A stretch of DNA of 64,000 bases, taken from Sphingomonadaceae bacterium 3R27C6. GTDB lineage: Bacteria; Pseudomonadota; Alphaproteobacteria; Sphingomonadales; Sphingomonadaceae. The position numbers were made by a program, and so were the translations under genes. Location: NCBI GenBank assembly GCA_005503215.1, contig SCNS01000013.1, forward strand, positions 62,001 through 126,000, written 5' to 3'. The notes below the pieces were generated by a model. That model was not told where the DNA came from, made no database searches, and was given only the letters and a program-made list of their open reading frames with translations. Every line of letters begins with the position of its first letter. Position 1 is the stretch's first letter. Below are positions 17,942 to 28,793 of this stretch, piece after piece.

Positions 17942-19075
17942 CTATGCGCTGAGCGGAGGCGCCCCGGTGCGCGCAACCATGCGCTCGCCGTCGATGACGA
18001 TCGGGCTGGCGAGCCCGTCGACGCTGGCGCCGTCGGGGCGGAAACGCATCCCGCGCGCCTGAACCTGCGGATCAGCAAAAACGCTCGCGATATCGTTGAT
18101 CGGCCCCGCCGGCACCCCTTCGGCCTCGAGCGCCAGCGACAGCGGTAGCGCGTCCCATGTGGCGATCTTCGCCGCCAGTAGCGGGATCAATTCGGCGCGG
18201 TTCGCAAGCCGCGCCGCATTGGTCACGAAACGCTTATCGTCGGCCCAGCCGGGCTCGCCCAGGATCACACATAATTTACGAAACTGGCCGTCGTTGCCGA
18301 CCGCGATCACCAGCTGCCCGTCGGCGGTCGCGAACGCCTGATAGGGCACGACATTGGCGTGCCCATTGCCCATCCGCCGCGGGGAAACGCCACTCGCGAG
18401 ATAATTGGCCGCCTGATTGGCGAGCACCCCGACCTGGCAATCGAGCAGCGCCATGTCGATATGCGCACCCCCATTCTGGGCATCGCCTGTGGCGTCACGC
18501 CGCCGCAGCGCCGCGAGGATCGCGACCGTCGAATACATGCCGGTGAAGATGTCGGCATAGGCGATTCCCGCCTTTTGCGGCGCGCCGTCGGGCTCGCCGG
18601 TTAGCGACATCGCGCCGCCCATCGCCTGGATGATGAAATCATAGCCGGCACGGTGCGCATAAGGCCCGGTCTGCCCGAAGCCGGTGATCGAACAGACGAT
18701 CAGGCGCGGAAAGTCGGCGCAGAGCGTCGCCGGATCGAGGCCATATTTGGCGAGCCCGCCGACCTTGTAATTCTCGATGACGACATCGGCGTCGGCGATC
18801 AGCGCGCGTACCGCGGCCTGCCCCTCGATGGTCGCAATGTCGATCGCCACGCCTGTCTTGCCGCGGTTGGTGCTGTGATAATAAGCGGCGCCGAGATTCT
18901 CGCCGCTCTCATCCACAATGAACGGCGGGCCCCAGCTGCGCGTATCGTCGCCGACCCCCGGCCGCTCGACCTTCACCACCTCGGCACCCAGATCGGCGAG
19001 CAATTGCCCGCACCACGGCCCCGCGAGCACCCGCGCCAGTTCGACGACGCGGATGCCCTCTAATGGCTTAGGCAA
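17942..19075 (-). CDS. CaiB/BaiF CoA-transferase, probably succinyl-CoA:glutarate type
   Basis: 377 residues. Class III CoA-transferase: [16 protein letters not shown] at the N-terminus, [16 protein letters not shown], and the conserved Asp in [12 protein letters not shown]. The family moves CoA between carboxylic acids. Its start overlaps the glutaryl-CoA dehydrogenase gene by 8 nt, so it most likely makes glutaryl-CoA from glutarate, as mammalian SUGCT does. The substrate comes from context, not from residues I can read. Confidence 0.85.
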   Translation of the reverse strand: MPKPLEGIRVVELARVLAGPWCGQLLADLGAEVVKVERPGVGDDTRSWGPPFIVDESGENLGAAYYHSTNRGKTGVAIDIATIEGQAAVRALIADADVVIENYKVGGLAKYGLDPATLCADFPRLIVCSITGFGQTGPYAHRAGYDFIIQAMGGAMSLTGEPDGAPQKAGIAYADIFTGMYSTVAILAALRRRDATGDAQNGGAHIDMALLDCQVGVLANQAANYLASGVSPRRMGNGHANVVPYQAFATADGQLVIAVGNDGQFRKLCVILGEPGWADDKRFVTNAARLANRAELIPLLAAKIATWDALPLSLALEAEGVPAGPINDIASVFADPQVQARGMRFRPDGASVDGLASPIVIDGERMVARTGAPPLSA

Positions 19076-20270
19076 AGGCCGAAATGCCGGTGATCGCGCG
19101 GCCGAGGATCAAGGCATGGACGTCGTGCGTGCCCTCATAGGTGTTCACCGTCTCAAGGTTCACCGCGTGGCGGATGACATGATAATCGGCCGAGATGCCG
19201 TTGCCGCCGTGCATGTCGCGCGCGACGCGTGCGATATCGAGCGCCTTGCCGCAATTGTTGCGCTTGAGCAGGCTGATCGCATCGGGAATCAGGCGCCCTT
19301 CGTCGATCAGCCGGCCGACGCGCAACGCGGTCTGGAGCCCCAGCGCGATCTCGGTGAGCATGTTCGCGAGCTTCAATTGCACGATCTGGTTCGCCGCGAG
19401 CGGCCGCCCGAACTGCTTGCGCTCACCGGTATAATTGCGCGCCGCCTCATAGCAGAATTCGGCCGCGCCCATCGCGCCCCAGCCGATGCCGTAACGCGCG
19501 CGGTTGAGGCAGCCGAACGGACCCTTGAGCCCCGAGACATGCGGCAACAGCGCATCCTCCCCGACCTCGACCGAATCCATGACGATTTCGCCCGTCACTG
19601 AGGCGCGAAGGCTCACCTTGCCCTCGATCTTCGGCGCCGAGAGACCCTTCATCCCTTTTTCGAGCACGAAGCCGCGAATCGCGCCGTCATGCGCCTCCGA
19701 CTTCGCCCACACGACGAAGACGTCGGCGATCGGCGAGTTGGTGATCCACATCTTCGCGCCCTTGAGGCGGTAGCCGCCCTCGATCTTCTCGGCGCGCGTG
19801 CGCATCCCGCCCGGGTCGCTGCCGGCGTCGGGCTCGGTCAGGCCGAAACAGCCGACAAGTTCGCCCGAGGTCAGCCCGGGCAGATATTTGCGCTTCTGTT
19901 CCTCGCTGCCATAGGCGTTGATCGGGTGGATCACGAGCGAGCTTTGCACCGAACAGGCCGAACGATAGCCCGAATCGATGCGTTCGACTTCGCGCGCGAT
20001 CAGCCCGTAGCTGACATAATTCAGCCCGGCGCCGCCATATTCGGGGTCGATCGTCGCGCCGAGCAGGCCGAGCGCGCCCATTTCGGACATGATCTCGCGG
20101 TCGAACCGCTCGTCGAGAAACGCCGAGGTGACGCGCGGCAACAACGCATCGGTCGCATAGGACCGCGCCGTATCGCGAACCATCCGCTCCTCTTCGCTGA
20201 GCTCGGCGTCGAGCTGGAGGGGATCGAGCGGGTCGAGCGCTTCGATGCGCTGCGGATCGGCGAGGGCCAT
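19068..20270 (-). CDS. gcdH: Glutaryl-CoA dehydrogenase
   Basis: 400 residues. Acyl-CoA dehydrogenase fold with [13 protein letters not shown] and [13 protein letters not shown], both FAD/substrate segments, [10 protein letters not shown], and the catalytic Glu in [17 protein letters not shown], a run nearly identical to the human enzyme as I remember it. It oxidises and decarboxylates glutaryl-CoA to crotonyl-CoA in lysine/tryptophan breakdown, passing electrons to ETF. First gene of a two-gene operon with the CoA-transferase. Confidence 0.93.
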   Translation of the reverse strand: MALADPQRIEALDPLDPLQLDAELSEEERMVRDTARSYATDALLPRVTSAFLDERFDREIMSEMGALGLLGATIDPEYGGAGLNYVSYGLIAREVERIDSGYRSACSVQSSLVIHPINAYGSEEQKRKYLPGLTSGELVGCFGLTEPDAGSDPGGMRTRAEKIEGGYRLKGAKMWITNSPIADVFVVWAKSEAHDGAIRGFVLEKGMKGLSAPKIEGKVSLRASVTGEIVMDSVEVGEDALLPHVSGLKGPFGCLNRARYGIGWGAMGAAEFCYEAARNYTGERKQFGRPLAANQIVQLKLANMLTEIALGLQTALRVGRLIDEGRLIPDAISLLKRNNCGKALDIARVARDMHGGNGISADYHVIRHAVNLETVNTYEGTHDVHALILGRAITGISAFA

Positions 20271-20318
20271 GAAACGGGCTTTCTCTCTAAACGGCGGGCA
20301 GCCCTACCGGATTGCGCG

Positions 20319-21215
20319 CTATGGGGTCGGATCGGCCGCGTTGCGGACGATCGCGGCAGCGGGGCTGTCGCGCGGCTCCAATATCGCCGCCGTCTCGATC
20401 AGGTCAAGCGCACGCCGTGCCTCATGATAGCGCCGCGCATCGATCACCCACTCCCCCGCGACCTCCGACCCGGGCATCGCCTCGACCTCGGCGATCGCAA
20501 GGTCGGCCTGCCCGGCCGCGAGATAGCGCCGGGCGCGGTCGAGCCGTTCGGAGGCGCGCGGCGACTGCGTTCCGGCGGCGCGCACCACGAACAATTCGCC
20601 GAGTTCGCGGCGAAGCCCCGTCCACAGGCTGCCGCTTCCGTCGCCGCCGCGTCCGACAAGCTGCGGCCCCATCGCATCGAGTTCGGCGCGCAGCTGTTCG
20701 AGCGTCACCGGATCGCGCGACGTATCGATGATCGTCTTGACGGCGTTGGGCTGGTCGTCGCCGAAGCGCAGCCGCAGCTGCGCGTCGAGATAGCCCAATG
20801 ACAGCCCGCGATCGAGCGCGCGGCGCACCGCAAAGGCGACAAGCAGCCCCTCGGCGCGCGATGCATTGCCCGACGCCGATTCGGCCTGCAGCGTGATCCG
20901 CGACAGACGCTGTTCGAGTTCGGCGACGCGCGCCGCGAGCGCGTTGGCGCCGTCGACCGGCGCGACCATCAGCGGCGGCGCATTCGCCGCGTTTTTTGCG
21001 GCAAGCGAATTGCCCGCCCCGGCGGGCGCCGCGACCATTTTCGCCGTCGGTGGTAAATTGCTGCCCGTCAGCCAGCGATTCACAGCCCATCCGCCGCCGG
21101 CGATACCGATCAGAAGCAGCAGGAAGGCACCGATGGCGATAGCGCGAAACGATAGTCCCCTTTCGGGTACTGCCTCATCCGCCGACGAGGACGTGTCGAT
21201 GCTGTCGATTGCCAT
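20319..21215 (-). CDS. Membrane-anchored hypothetical protein downstream of hemD (mitofilin/HemX-like)
   Basis: 298 residues from ATG 21215; the frame opens at 21386 but that part overlaps hemD. A short polar N-terminus, one membrane helix (about 27-48), an Ala/Pro linker, a coiled coil near residues 90-112 (ARVAELEQRLSRI), then a helical C-terminal domain. This layout and the place after hemD match the COG4223/mitofilin-like proteins of alphaproteobacteria. The function is not established. It follows hemD by 19 bp and is likely in the hemCD operon. Confidence 0.75.
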   Translation of the reverse strand: MAIDSIDTSSSADEAVPERGLSFRAIAIGAFLLLLIGIAGGGWAVNRWLTGSNLPPTAKMVAAPAGAGNSLAAKNAANAPPLMVAPVDGANALAARVAELEQRLSRITLQAESASGNASRAEGLLVAFAVRRALDRGLSLGYLDAQLRLRFGDDQPNAVKTIIDTSRDPVTLEQLRAELDAMGPQLVGRGGDGSGSLWTGLRRELGELFVVRAAGTQSPRASERLDRARRYLAAGQADLAIAEVEAMPGSEVAGEWVIDARRYHEARRALDLIETAAILEPRDSPAAAIVRNAADPTP

Positions 21216-21234
21216 GTTTTTCTTTCGAACGACC

Positions 21235-21924
21235 CTATTTTGCACCCTTGTGCCACAAAGCACGCGCTTGTGCCAATATTGCGACATCGTCGGGCTGTTC
21301 CGCGATGGCCAGATCGCGCCAGCCGCCCTCCGCCGAAGCCGCCGCCGCCGGGCTGATCGCGACGAGTGACAGGTGCGCGCGCGCATCGCCGACGAGCTGC
21401 GAAATTCGCGCGGCGGCGCGCGCCGAATGCGCGAGCAGCGTCGCGGGGGCGGCGATCAGCGCGTCCCATTCGGCCGGCATCGGGGCGGGATCGACGGCAT
21501 AACAGGGCAGCGCCGTAATCGCCGCCGCCCGTGCGTCGAATTCCGACCGGTCACGGCCGCAAAGCCACAGAATATTGTGGATATTTTCTGACGTCATATC
21601 GTCAAGAAGCCGCTGCGCGCCCGATGATCCCGTCATCGCCACCGCCAGGCCCGCGGCCTCGGCCGCCCGCGCGGTCGCTGCGCCGACGGCATAGACGGGC
21701 AGTGCCGCCAGCTCGGCCAGTCCCCGCCCCGCCAGCCTTGCGGCAAAGGCGCTGGTCAGCAGCAGCGCGTCGAAATCGCCGGAAGCCGGCAGGCGCCAAT
21801 CGATCGCGCGCGCGGCAAAAAGCGGCATCGCGCGCGCGTCGAACCCCATCGCCCTCGCCCGCTCCACCGTCGCTGCGTTGCCCGGTTCGGGCCGCGTCAC
21901 GATCAGCGGCAGGCCATCGGTCAT
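21235..21924 (-). CDS. hemD: Uroporphyrinogen-III synthase
   Basis: 229 residues. HemD is poorly conserved, but the N-terminal [11 protein letters not shown], the LLTSAFAA strand, the [16 protein letters not shown] helix and the two-lobe length fit. It cyclises and inverts ring D of hydroxymethylbilane, the product of HemC. The ATGA overlap with hemC confirms the pairing. Confidence 0.9.
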   Translation of the reverse strand: MTDGLPLIVTRPEPGNAATVERARAMGFDARAMPLFAARAIDWRLPASGDFDALLLTSAFAARLAGRGLAELAALPVYAVGAATARAAEAAGLAVAMTGSSGAQRLLDDMTSENIHNILWLCGRDRSEFDARAAAITALPCYAVDPAPMPAEWDALIAAPATLLAHSARAAARISQLVGDARAHLSLVAISPAAAASAEGGWRDLAIAEQPDDVAILAQARALWHKGAK

Positions 21925-22868
21925 GCCGCGAACAGCTGCCGGACGCTGTCGGGCGCTTCATCGAGCAACCGGCGTGCCAACGCCGCCGCGGCCGCATCGT
22001 CGGTGACGATGACATGTCCTGCCGCATGATCGGCGCCATCGTCGGAGAAAATCTCGGCATCGAGACGCAGCGCGCCGTCATCCTGCCAGTGCGCATGCGC
22101 CGCGACGGGCGAGCGGCAGTCACCGCCGAGCGCCGCCAGAAACGCGCGCTCGGCCGCGACGGCAAGATGCGTCGGCGCATGGTCGACTGCGGCGAGCAGC
22201 GCGCGCGTCGCCGCGTCGTCGGCGCGGCATTCGATGCCGATCGCGCCCTGCGACGCCGCGGGAAGCAGCAGGCTCGCTTCCTGTACCAAACCGACGTCGT
22301 GCATCCCCAGCCGCTCGAGCCCGGCCGCCGCGAGCAAGGTCGCGTCGGCATCGCCCGCCGCAATCTTCGCGAGCCGCGTCGCGACATTGCCGCGCAGCAG
22401 CACCGTTTCGAGGTCGGGGCGGATCCGCTTGACCTGCGCGGCGCGGCGGGGGCTGCTCGTCCCGAGCCGCGCGCCCTGCGGCAGGTCGGCGATCGTCGCC
22501 GCCTTTATGCCCTCATGCACCACCAGCCGATCGCGCGGGTCGGCGCGTTCGAGCATCGCGCCGAGGAAAAAGCGCGTATCGCGGATGGTTTCGACATCCT
22601 TCAGCGAATGGACCGCGATGTCGATCGTCCCGGCATCGAGCGCCGCATCGAGCTCGCGCGTCCACAGCGCCTTGCCGCCGACCTCGGCGAGCGCGCGGTC
22701 CTGGATCTTGTCGCCCGTCGCGGTCATCGGCACGATTTCGAGCGCCGCCATATCGATGCCATGGCTGGCAATCAGCGCCGCAGCCGCCATATGGGCTTGG
22801 GCCATCGCGAGCGGCGAGGCCCGGGTGCCGATACGCAGCGGGCTTTCGGGGGTCGGAAGTCTATTCAT
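21921..22868 (-). CDS. hemC: Porphobilinogen deaminase (hydroxymethylbilane synthase)
   Basis: 315 residues. [14 protein letters not shown] at the N-terminus, the VHSLKD and [11 protein letters not shown] substrate-binding motifs, a GNVATRLAK segment, and the dipyrromethane cofactor Cys in [10 protein letters not shown]. It polymerises four porphobilinogens for haem and related tetrapyrroles. It is divergent from tsaD with 63 bp between starts, an arrangement frequent in alphaproteobacteria. Confidence 0.95.
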   Translation of the reverse strand: MNRLPTPESPLRIGTRASPLAMAQAHMAAAALIASHGIDMAALEIVPMTATGDKIQDRALAEVGGKALWTRELDAALDAGTIDIAVHSLKDVETIRDTRFFLGAMLERADPRDRLVVHEGIKAATIADLPQGARLGTSSPRRAAQVKRIRPDLETVLLRGNVATRLAKIAAGDADATLLAAAGLERLGMHDVGLVQEASLLLPAASQGAIGIECRADDAATRALLAAVDHAPTHLAVAAERAFLAALGGDCRSPVAAHAHWQDDGALRLDAEIFSDDGADHAAGHVIVTDDAAAAALARRLLDEAPDSVRQLFAA

Positions 22869-22931
22869 CGTCCCGCTGCTAGCGCGGCTTGCCCTGCCGA
22901 TAAAGGGGCGGGTAAAGGAACGCGCAACAAT

Positions 22932-23966
22932 ATGACCCTGATCCTCGGCCTTGAATCGAGCTGCGACGAAACCGCGGCAGCGCTCGTCGACAGCGACCGG
23001 CGCATTTTGGCGCACCGCGTCGCGGGTCAGGAGGCCGAGCACAGCCCCTATGGCGGCGTCGTTCCCGAGATCGCGGCGCGCGCGCATGTCGACCGCCTCG
23101 CGCCGATCGTCGAGGGCGTGCTCGCCGACGCGGGCGTGTCGCTCGCCGACGTCGACGCGATCGCCGCGACCGCCGGGCCGGGGCTGATCGGCGGCGTGAT
23201 GGTCGGGCTCGTCACCGGCAAGGCGCTCGCGCACGCCGCGAACAAGCCGCTGATCGCGGTCAACCATCTCGAAGGCCATGCGCTCAGCCCGCGCCTCGTC
23301 GAGCCCGGCCTCGCCTTCCCCTATCTGCTGTTGCTCGTGTCGGGCGGCCATTGCCAGCTGCTGCTCGTGCGCGGTGTCGGCGACTACCGCCGCCTCGCGA
23401 CGACGATCGACGACGCCGCGGGCGAAGCCTTCGACAAGACCGCGAAGCTGCTCGGCCTCGGCTATCCCGGCGGTCCCGCGGTCGAGCGCATCGCGAAGGG
23501 CGGCAATCCCCATGCCGTGCCGCTGCCGCGCCCGCTCGTCGGCAGCGCCGAACCGCATTTCTCCTTCGCGGGGCTCAAGAGCGCGGTCGCGCGGGCCGCC
23601 GCATCGGGCGCGCACAGCATCCCCGACCTCGCCGCCTCGTTCCAGCAGGCGGTCGTCGACTGCCTCGTCGACCGCAGCCGCATCGCGCTCGCCGCCTGCC
23701 CCGATGCGACCGCTTTCGTCGTCGCGGGCGGGGTCGCCGCCAATGGCGCGATTCGCGGCGCATTGACCGATCTCGCCGCGCGCTTCGACAAGCCCTTCGT
23801 CGCGCCGCCGCTGTGGCTCTGCACCGACAATGGCGCGATGATCGCATGGGCGGGCGCCGAGCGTTTCGCGGTCGGGCTCACCGATCCGCTCGACACCGCG
23901 GCGCGCCCGCGCTGGCCGCTCGACCCCGAAGCCGAAGCCGTCCGCGGCGCCGGAGTAAAAGCATGA
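22932..23966 (+). CDS. tsaD: tRNA N6-adenosine threonylcarbamoyltransferase TsaD
   Basis: 344 residues from ATG 22932; the frame is open far upstream but over hemC. ASKHA-fold enzyme: [13 protein letters not shown], the metal-binding His in [11 protein letters not shown] and in NHLEGHA, the LLLVSGGH loop, and [10 protein letters not shown] near the end. It completes t6A37 formation on ANN-decoding tRNAs with TsaB, C and E. The stop overlaps the gpsA start by 4 nt. Confidence 0.95.
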   Translation: MTLILGLESSCDETAAALVDSDRRILAHRVAGQEAEHSPYGGVVPEIAARAHVDRLAPIVEGVLADAGVSLADVDAIAATAGPGLIGGVMVGLVTGKALAHAANKPLIAVNHLEGHALSPRLVEPGLAFPYLLLLVSGGHCQLLLVRGVGDYRRLATTIDDAAGEAFDKTAKLLGLGYPGGPAVERIAKGGNPHAVPLPRPLVGSAEPHFSFAGLKSAVARAAASGAHSIPDLAASFQQAVVDCLVDRSRIALAACPDATAFVVAGGVAANGAIRGALTDLAARFDKPFVAPPLWLCTDNGAMIAWAGAERFAVGLTDPLDTAARPRWPLDPEAEAVRGAGVKA

Positions 23967-24970
23967 CAGGTGAAAGCATGGCGTCATATGCGAGGTTCGG
24001 CGTGATCGGCGGCGGCGCGTGGGGCACCGCGCTCGCGCAGCTTCTCGCCGCCGATGGCGCCCCCGTTCGTCTGTGGGCGCGCGAGACGGATGTCGTCGCC
24101 GCGATCAACGCCGAGCATCGCAATCCGGTTTTCCTTCCTGGCGCCGCGCTCTCACCCTCGCTGACCGCGACCGGCAACCTTGCCGACATGGCCGATCTCG
24201 ACGCGCTGCTCGTCGTCGTCCCCGTTCCGTTCCTGCGCGCCGTTCTCACCGAACTGCCGCCGGGCGCCGCGCCGCTGATCTTTTGCAGCAAGGGCATGGA
24301 GGCGGGCAGCTTCGCCTTTCCGATCGACATGGCGCGCGATCTCGCGCCGTCGCGGCCGCATGCCGTGCTCTCCGGCCCGACCTTTGCGCACGAGGTCGCC
24401 GCCGGGCTACCGACCGCGATTACCCTCGCCGCCGCCGACGCCGATCTCGCGGCCGGGATAGCGCAGGCGCTCGCGCGACCGCATTTCCGCCCCTATGTGT
24501 CGACCGACGTCATCGGCGCCGAGATCGGCGGCGCGGTCAAGAATATCCTCGCGATCGCCTGCGGCATCGTCGACGGCGCCGGGCTCGGGCTCAACGCGCG
24601 CGCGGCGCTGATCAGCCGCGGCTTTGCCGAAATGACACGCTTCGGGCTCGCCCGCGGCGCGCAGGCCGAAACGCTGGCGGGCCTCGCGGGACTCGGCGAC
24701 CTCGTCCTCACCTGCACCTCGTCGAACTCACGCAACTTCGCGCTCGGCCAGGGGCTCGGGCGCGGCGAGGCGGCCGAGATACTGATGGCCGACCGCCGCA
24801 CCGTCGCCGAGGGGGCGTTCAGCGCGCCCGTCGTCGCCGCCGCGGCGCGCGCCGACGGCATCGACATGCCGATCACCGACACCGTGGCGCGGCTGGTTGC
24901 CGGCGAAACGCGCGTCACCGACGCCATTCAGGCCTTGCTCAGCCGCCCGCTGCGACCCGAAGGGCGATGA
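23963..24970 (+). CDS. gpsA: Glycerol-3-phosphate dehydrogenase [NAD(P)+]
   Basis: 335 residues from the ATGA overlap; ATG 23978 (MASYARF) is a possible later start. NAD(P) loop [26 protein letters not shown], the catalytic Lys in [14 protein letters not shown], and [15 protein letters not shown] are all intact. It makes sn-glycerol-3-phosphate for phospholipids in the cytoplasm. The tsaD-gpsA pair is conserved in this group. Confidence 0.95.
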   Translation: MTGESMASYARFGVIGGGAWGTALAQLLAADGAPVRLWARETDVVAAINAEHRNPVFLPGAALSPSLTATGNLADMADLDALLVVVPVPFLRAVLTELPPGAAPLIFCSKGMEAGSFAFPIDMARDLAPSRPHAVLSGPTFAHEVAAGLPTAITLAAADADLAAGIAQALARPHFRPYVSTDVIGAEIGGAVKNILAIACGIVDGAGLGLNARAALISRGFAEMTRFGLARGAQAETLAGLAGLGDLVLTCTSSNSRNFALGQGLGRGEAAEILMADRRTVAEGAFSAPVVAAAARADGIDMPITDTVARLVAGETRVTDAIQALLSRPLRPEGR

Positions 24971-25046
24971 ATATCTTCGCACAATTGCCTGCACTCCCCG
25001 GCCACGCTAGACTGACGGTCAGGCCAAAGCAGAAGGGGCGGAAGGC

Positions 25047-26579
25047 TTGAGCCAGACGGACAGCGCAGCTGCGCCCTCTTCACCTCCCGGCACGCCCCCG
25101 GGCGATGCCGACACCGCCGCGCTCGCCAAGGGTGGACGCACCAATTTCTTCGGCTTCATCCTTCGCCTCGTCGCACGCCTGCCCTTCCTATATGTCGCGG
25201 GCCGCTGGTACGGGCCCGAGGCGGTCGGGCGCTTCGCTTTCGCCGTGCTCGTCATCGAGCTCGTTGCGCAGCTCGCGACGCTCGGTCTCAAGCGCGGCCT
25301 CGCCGAACAGCTCAGCGCCCCCGGGGCGGACCAGCGCACCGTCGTATGGGACGGCATGTTCGTCGCCTTTGTGGCGTCGGCCGCCGGGTCATTGCTGTTG
25401 GTGCTGCTGCCGCAACTGATGTTCCCGTCGGGCGGCATCGACAGCGCCGATCGCTGGATGGCTTTGCTCGTCTTCGCGATCGCGGGCACCGATATCGCGC
25501 TCGCCGCCTGCGCGTATAAATTCGATGTCGGCGCCACCGTTCGCGCGCGCGCGGTGGTCGAGCCGTGGGTGATCAGCATCGCCGCCGCCGGATTCTTCTT
25601 CGTGTCGAAGCGCGACGGGCTGATGCTCTCCTACGCCGCCGCGATGCTCGGCGCCTTCCTCACCGCGCTGATCCCGATGCTGCGGCATTATGGCGGGCCG
25701 CGCGGGTGGCAACCGCATCCCGCGCATTTGATCGCAGTTGCGCGGCGCAACGCGCCGCTCGCCGCCGCCGACGCGATCGAATGGGGCACGCGGCGCCTCG
25801 ACCTCTTCATCCTCGGCCAGTTCACCTCGCCGACGATCTACGGCATCTACTATATGGCGCAGCAGGTCGCGTCGCTGCCGCAGAAGCTGAAAACCAGCTT
25901 CGAGCCGATCCTTGGCCCCGTCATCACGCGCAACCTCGCCGAAAAGCGGCTTGCCGCCGTGGCGGCGCAAGTGAGCCAAGTCGGCTTCTGGATCATCGCC
26001 GCGCAGGCCGGCGTCGCGCTCGCGCTCGGCATCCCCGGCGAAGCGGTGATGGGGCTCGTCGGTCCCGAATTCGTCAGCGGCACCGCCGCGCTCGCCTTCC
26101 TGCTCGCCGCCGAGGTCGTCGCCGCGACCGCGGTCGTCAGCGAGGCGGCGCTCGTCTATGTCGCGCGCCACCGCAATCTGCTGATCAGCATCGCGACGCT
26201 CGCGCTGCAGGCGGGGCTCAGCGTCGCGCTGATCCTGATCGCGAAATCGATGGACCTGCCGCCGATCTATTACGCCGGCGCCGTCGCGCTCGCGCTGATG
26301 CTCGCGCTCGGATTCGCCTCGCTGGTGAAGGCGCGGCTGCTCGCGCGCATCCTCGGCGCGCCGGTGAACAGCCTGCGCTGGGCGCTCGTCTGGGCGACCG
26401 CGGGCGCGACCATCCTCGGCTATGGCGCGACGCAGCTTCCCGAATGGGCCGAGCTCTTGATCGGCGTGCCCTTCATCCTCGGCGTCTATGGGTGGCTGAT
26501 CTGGACGCGCGGCTTCGGCCCGGCGGACCGCGAACTGTTCAGGAAACACCCCGAACCCGCCGCGGCGTCCGCGAGCTGA
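25047..26579 (+). CDS. Wzx-like polysaccharide/lipid-linked oligosaccharide flippase
   Basis: 510 residues. The likely start is TTG 25047; the first ATG would remove the first helices, and GGGGCGGAAGG precedes the TTG. About 30 polar residues are followed by 12-14 predicted membrane helices with charged residues at the loops (FILRLVARLPFLYVAGRWYG), the MVF/MOP-superfamily layout. It probably flips a lipid-linked glycan across the inner membrane. No glycosyltransferase genes sit beside it, so the substrate is unknown; it could in principle serve the operon at 34.4-40.2 kb. Confidence 0.8.
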   Translation: MSQTDSAAAPSSPPGTPPGDADTAALAKGGRTNFFGFILRLVARLPFLYVAGRWYGPEAVGRFAFAVLVIELVAQLATLGLKRGLAEQLSAPGADQRTVVWDGMFVAFVASAAGSLLLVLLPQLMFPSGGIDSADRWMALLVFAIAGTDIALAACAYKFDVGATVRARAVVEPWVISIAAAGFFFVSKRDGLMLSYAAAMLGAFLTALIPMLRHYGGPRGWQPHPAHLIAVARRNAPLAAADAIEWGTRRLDLFILGQFTSPTIYGIYYMAQQVASLPQKLKTSFEPILGPVITRNLAEKRLAAVAAQVSQVGFWIIAAQAGVALALGIPGEAVMGLVGPEFVSGTAALAFLLAAEVVAATAVVSEAALVYVARHRNLLISIATLALQAGLSVALILIAKSMDLPPIYYAGAVALALMLALGFASLVKARLLARILGAPVNSLRWALVWATAGATILGYGATQLPEWAELLIGVPFILGVYGWLIWTRGFGPADRELFRKHPEPAAASAS

Positions 26580-26582
26580 TCC

Positions 26583-26840
26583 TTAATCGACCGCTTTCTG
26601 CGCCGCGTCGCCGACATCCTCGGCGGCATCGCCGACCTTTTGCGCCGCTTCGCTGACCGCGCCGCTCTGCGCCTTGTCGTTGGCGAGGAACTGGAAGGCG
26701 AAAAAGGCCGCGACGAGAATCGCGACGAGGAAAATCAGCCCCATCCCGAACCCGCCGCCGCGGCGCGGTTCGCGGTCGATGACCGTGGTCGTGTGCGTCG
26801 TCCCGTCGGGATCGCGCGTCTCGTGAATTTCGTCGGCCAT
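26583..26840 (-). CDS. Small single-helix membrane protein of unknown function
   Basis: 85 residues from ATG 26840; a start at 26855 is possible. A polar, Thr-rich N-terminus (MADEIHETRDPDG) leads to a Gly-rich turn and one membrane helix (about 35-53), then an amphipathic Ala/Asp/Gly tail with repeated AxxVGDAAEDVGDAAQ heptad-like units. I do not recognise a family. It converges on the flippase gene, 3 bp apart. Confidence 0.6.
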   Translation of the reverse strand: MADEIHETRDPDGTTHTTTVIDREPRRGGGFGMGLIFLVAILVAAFFAFQFLANDKAQSGAVSEAAQKVGDAAEDVGDAAQKAVD

Positions 26841-26895
26841 AAGAATCTCTCCCATGCTGTCTGGCGCATAGGACGCTTCATGGCGCCGATAAGTT

Positions 26896-26976
26896 CCGGC
26901 ACCGGCCCGCTCCCCTCCCGGCCTCCCGACACGGTATCCTATGGGAGGCCGGGAGGGGGGAGCGGGCCGGTGCCGG
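26896..26976. repeat. Long palindromic repeat, family copy 2
   Basis: Arms 26896-26927 and 26943-26976 pair over most of their length (two extra G in the right arm). They share the CCGGCCCGCTCCCC and CCCGGCCTCCC blocks with the palindrome at 7270-7353. It sits between two minus-strand genes and could also attenuate transcription leaving the adenosine kinase gene. Confidence 0.8.
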
Positions 26977-27000
26977 TTCCGCGAAAGCGAAAAAGCTTTC

Positions 27001-27999
27001 CTAACCGAGTCGTTCGGCGATCTTGGCCTTGAGATCGGTCTGCGCGCGCGGACCGACCTGCGCGATGATTTCGCGCGCGCACACGGCGCCCATCGTCAGG
27101 CAGTCCGCCATCGGACGCCCCTGCACCTGACCCGAGAGGAAACCCGCGGCGAACAGGTCGCCCGCGCCGGTGGTGTCGACGACCGTGTCGATCGGCTCGG
27201 CGCCGACTTCGGTGCGCGTGCCGCCGGTCAGCGCGATCGCGCCGTGCGCGCCGCGCGTGACGACGAGCAGCGGCACCTGCGCCGCGACGCTCGCGACAGC
27301 GGCTTCGAAATCGTCGGTTTCGGCGAGCGCGCAAATCTCGACCTCGTTCGCGAAAAGGATGTCGAACAGCCCCTCGGCGATCAGCTTGCGGAAATCGGCG
27401 CCGTGGCGGTCGATGATGAACGCATCCGACAGCGTGAAGGCGACCTTGCGTCCCGCCGCGCGCGACACGTCGATCGCGCGCCGCATCGCCGCGCGCGACA
27501 GCTCGGGATCCCACAAATAGCCTTCGAGATAGAGAATCTCCGAATCGGCGATCCACGCTTCGTCGATCATGGCCTGCTCGAGCAGATGGCTCGCGCCGAG
27601 GAAGGTGTTCATCGTGCGCTGGCCGTCGGGGGTGACGAGGATCAGGCAGCGCGCGGTCGGCGCACCTTCGCTGAGCGGCGGGGTTTCATAAGCGACGCCG
27701 AGCGCGCGCAGGTCGTGCGTGAAAACATGGCCGAGCTGATCATCGGCGACCTGGCCGATAAAGCTGCAACGCTGGCCGAGCGCGGCCATTCCCGCCAATG
27801 TGTTCGCCGCCGAACCGCCCGACATTTCGATCGCGGGTCCCATTGCCGCGTAAAGCCGTTCGGCCTCTTCGGCGTCGATCAGCCGCATCGACCCCTTGGT
27901 CAGACCTTCGGCAGTGATCAGCGCATCGTCGGCGCGAGCGATGACGTCGACAATGGCGTTGCCGATGGCGACAACGTCGAAACGGGCGGTGGAGGCCAT
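27001..27999 (-). CDS. PfkB-family sugar kinase, adenosine kinase-like
   Basis: 332 residues. Ribokinase fold: DVVAIGNAIVDVIA and MSGGSAANTLAGMAALG at the N-terminal substrate site, TMNTFLGAS, and the anion hole with catalytic Asp in VVDTTGAGDLFAAGFL. The N-terminal GNAIVD and the GGSAANT run favour adenosine kinase over ribokinase or fructokinase. It would return adenosine to AMP, for example that released from S-adenosylhomocysteine. The gene appears monocistronic. Confidence 0.87.
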   Translation of the reverse strand: MASTARFDVVAIGNAIVDVIARADDALITAEGLTKGSMRLIDAEEAERLYAAMGPAIEMSGGSAANTLAGMAALGQRCSFIGQVADDQLGHVFTHDLRALGVAYETPPLSEGAPTARCLILVTPDGQRTMNTFLGASHLLEQAMIDEAWIADSEILYLEGYLWDPELSRAAMRRAIDVSRAAGRKVAFTLSDAFIIDRHGADFRKLIAEGLFDILFANEVEICALAETDDFEAAVASVAAQVPLLVVTRGAHGAIALTGGTRTEVGAEPIDTVVDTTGAGDLFAAGFLSGQVQGRPMADCLTMGAVCAREIIAQVGPRAQTDLKAKIAERLG

Positions 28000-28109
28000 G
28001 AAAAATCCTGTGATGTGTGGAAAAAGCTGCCGCGCGCCTTAGGCGGCGGGGCCCGCCAAGGCAAGCATAACGCTTGACCCGCGCCGCGACGGCCACCATC
28101 CCTGCGCCC

Positions 28110-28793
28110 ATGGCCCGCGCCGTTCACGCCTTCCTGCTCGCGCTAAGGGACTTGCCGCAGCCCCGCGTGATGCGCGTGCTGGCGCAAAGCCTCGCGCTCA
28201 CGCTCCTGCTCCTCGCCGTTTCGGGCGCCGCGATCTTTTTCGCGACCCGCTGGGCGCTGGCGCACTGGAAATGGCTCGACGAAGCGCAGCTCGAGATGGC
28301 CGGTATCCTGGTCATCCTGGCCATCATTGCGGGAAGCTGGTTGCTCTTCCGCGCCGTTGCGATCGTCGTCGTCGGCCTGTTCGCCGACGGCATCGTCGCC
28401 GATGTCGAGGGCCGCCATTATCCCGCCGCCGCAAGCCAAGCCGTCGATGTCGGCTGGCGCCAGAATATTGGCCTCGCGCTCGCTTCGCTGGTGCGGCTCA
28501 TCGGCGGCAACCTGCTCGCGCTGCCGGTCTACATCCTGCTGCTCGTCACCGGTATCGGAACCCCGATCTTCGCCCTGCTCGTCAACGCCTTGCTGCTCGG
28601 CCGCGATCTCGAGGCGATGGTGCTCGCGCGCCATCCGGACCGTCCACGGCTCGACCGGCCGGCGCGCTGGTCGCTCGGGCTGCTGTCTGCCGCAAGCTTC
28701 GTGGTGCCCGTCGCCAATCTGTTGGCGCCGATTCTGAGCGCGGCTATGGCCGTACACATGCTGCACCTGCGCAATGGGGACCAGAAAAGATGA
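28110..28793 (+). CDS. EI24-domain (CysZ-like) membrane protein
   Basis: 227 residues from ATG 28110; a TTG at 28074 would add twelve. The N-terminal FLLALRDLPQPRVMRVLAQS is the typical opening of alphaproteobacterial EI24 proteins, followed by about four to six membrane helices. CysZ is a sulfate permease, but most members of this wider family have no assigned substrate. It is coupled by ATGA to a small lipoprotein gene. Confidence 0.8.
   Translation: MARAVHAFLLALRDLPQPRVMRVLAQSLALTLLLLAVSGAAIFFATRWALAHWKWLDEAQLEMAGILVILAIIAGSWLLFRAVAIVVVGLFADGIVADVEGRHYPAAASQAVDVGWRQNIGLALASLVRLIGGNLLALPVYILLLVTGIGTPIFALLVNALLLGRDLEAMVLARHPDRPRLDRPARWSLGLLSAASFVVPVANLLAPILSAAMAVHMLHLRNGDQKR

Noticed and set aside
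24967..25050. 27-codon ORF in an ATGA overlap after gpsA
   Set aside because: Too short and without conserved features; more likely the leader of the flippase gene.
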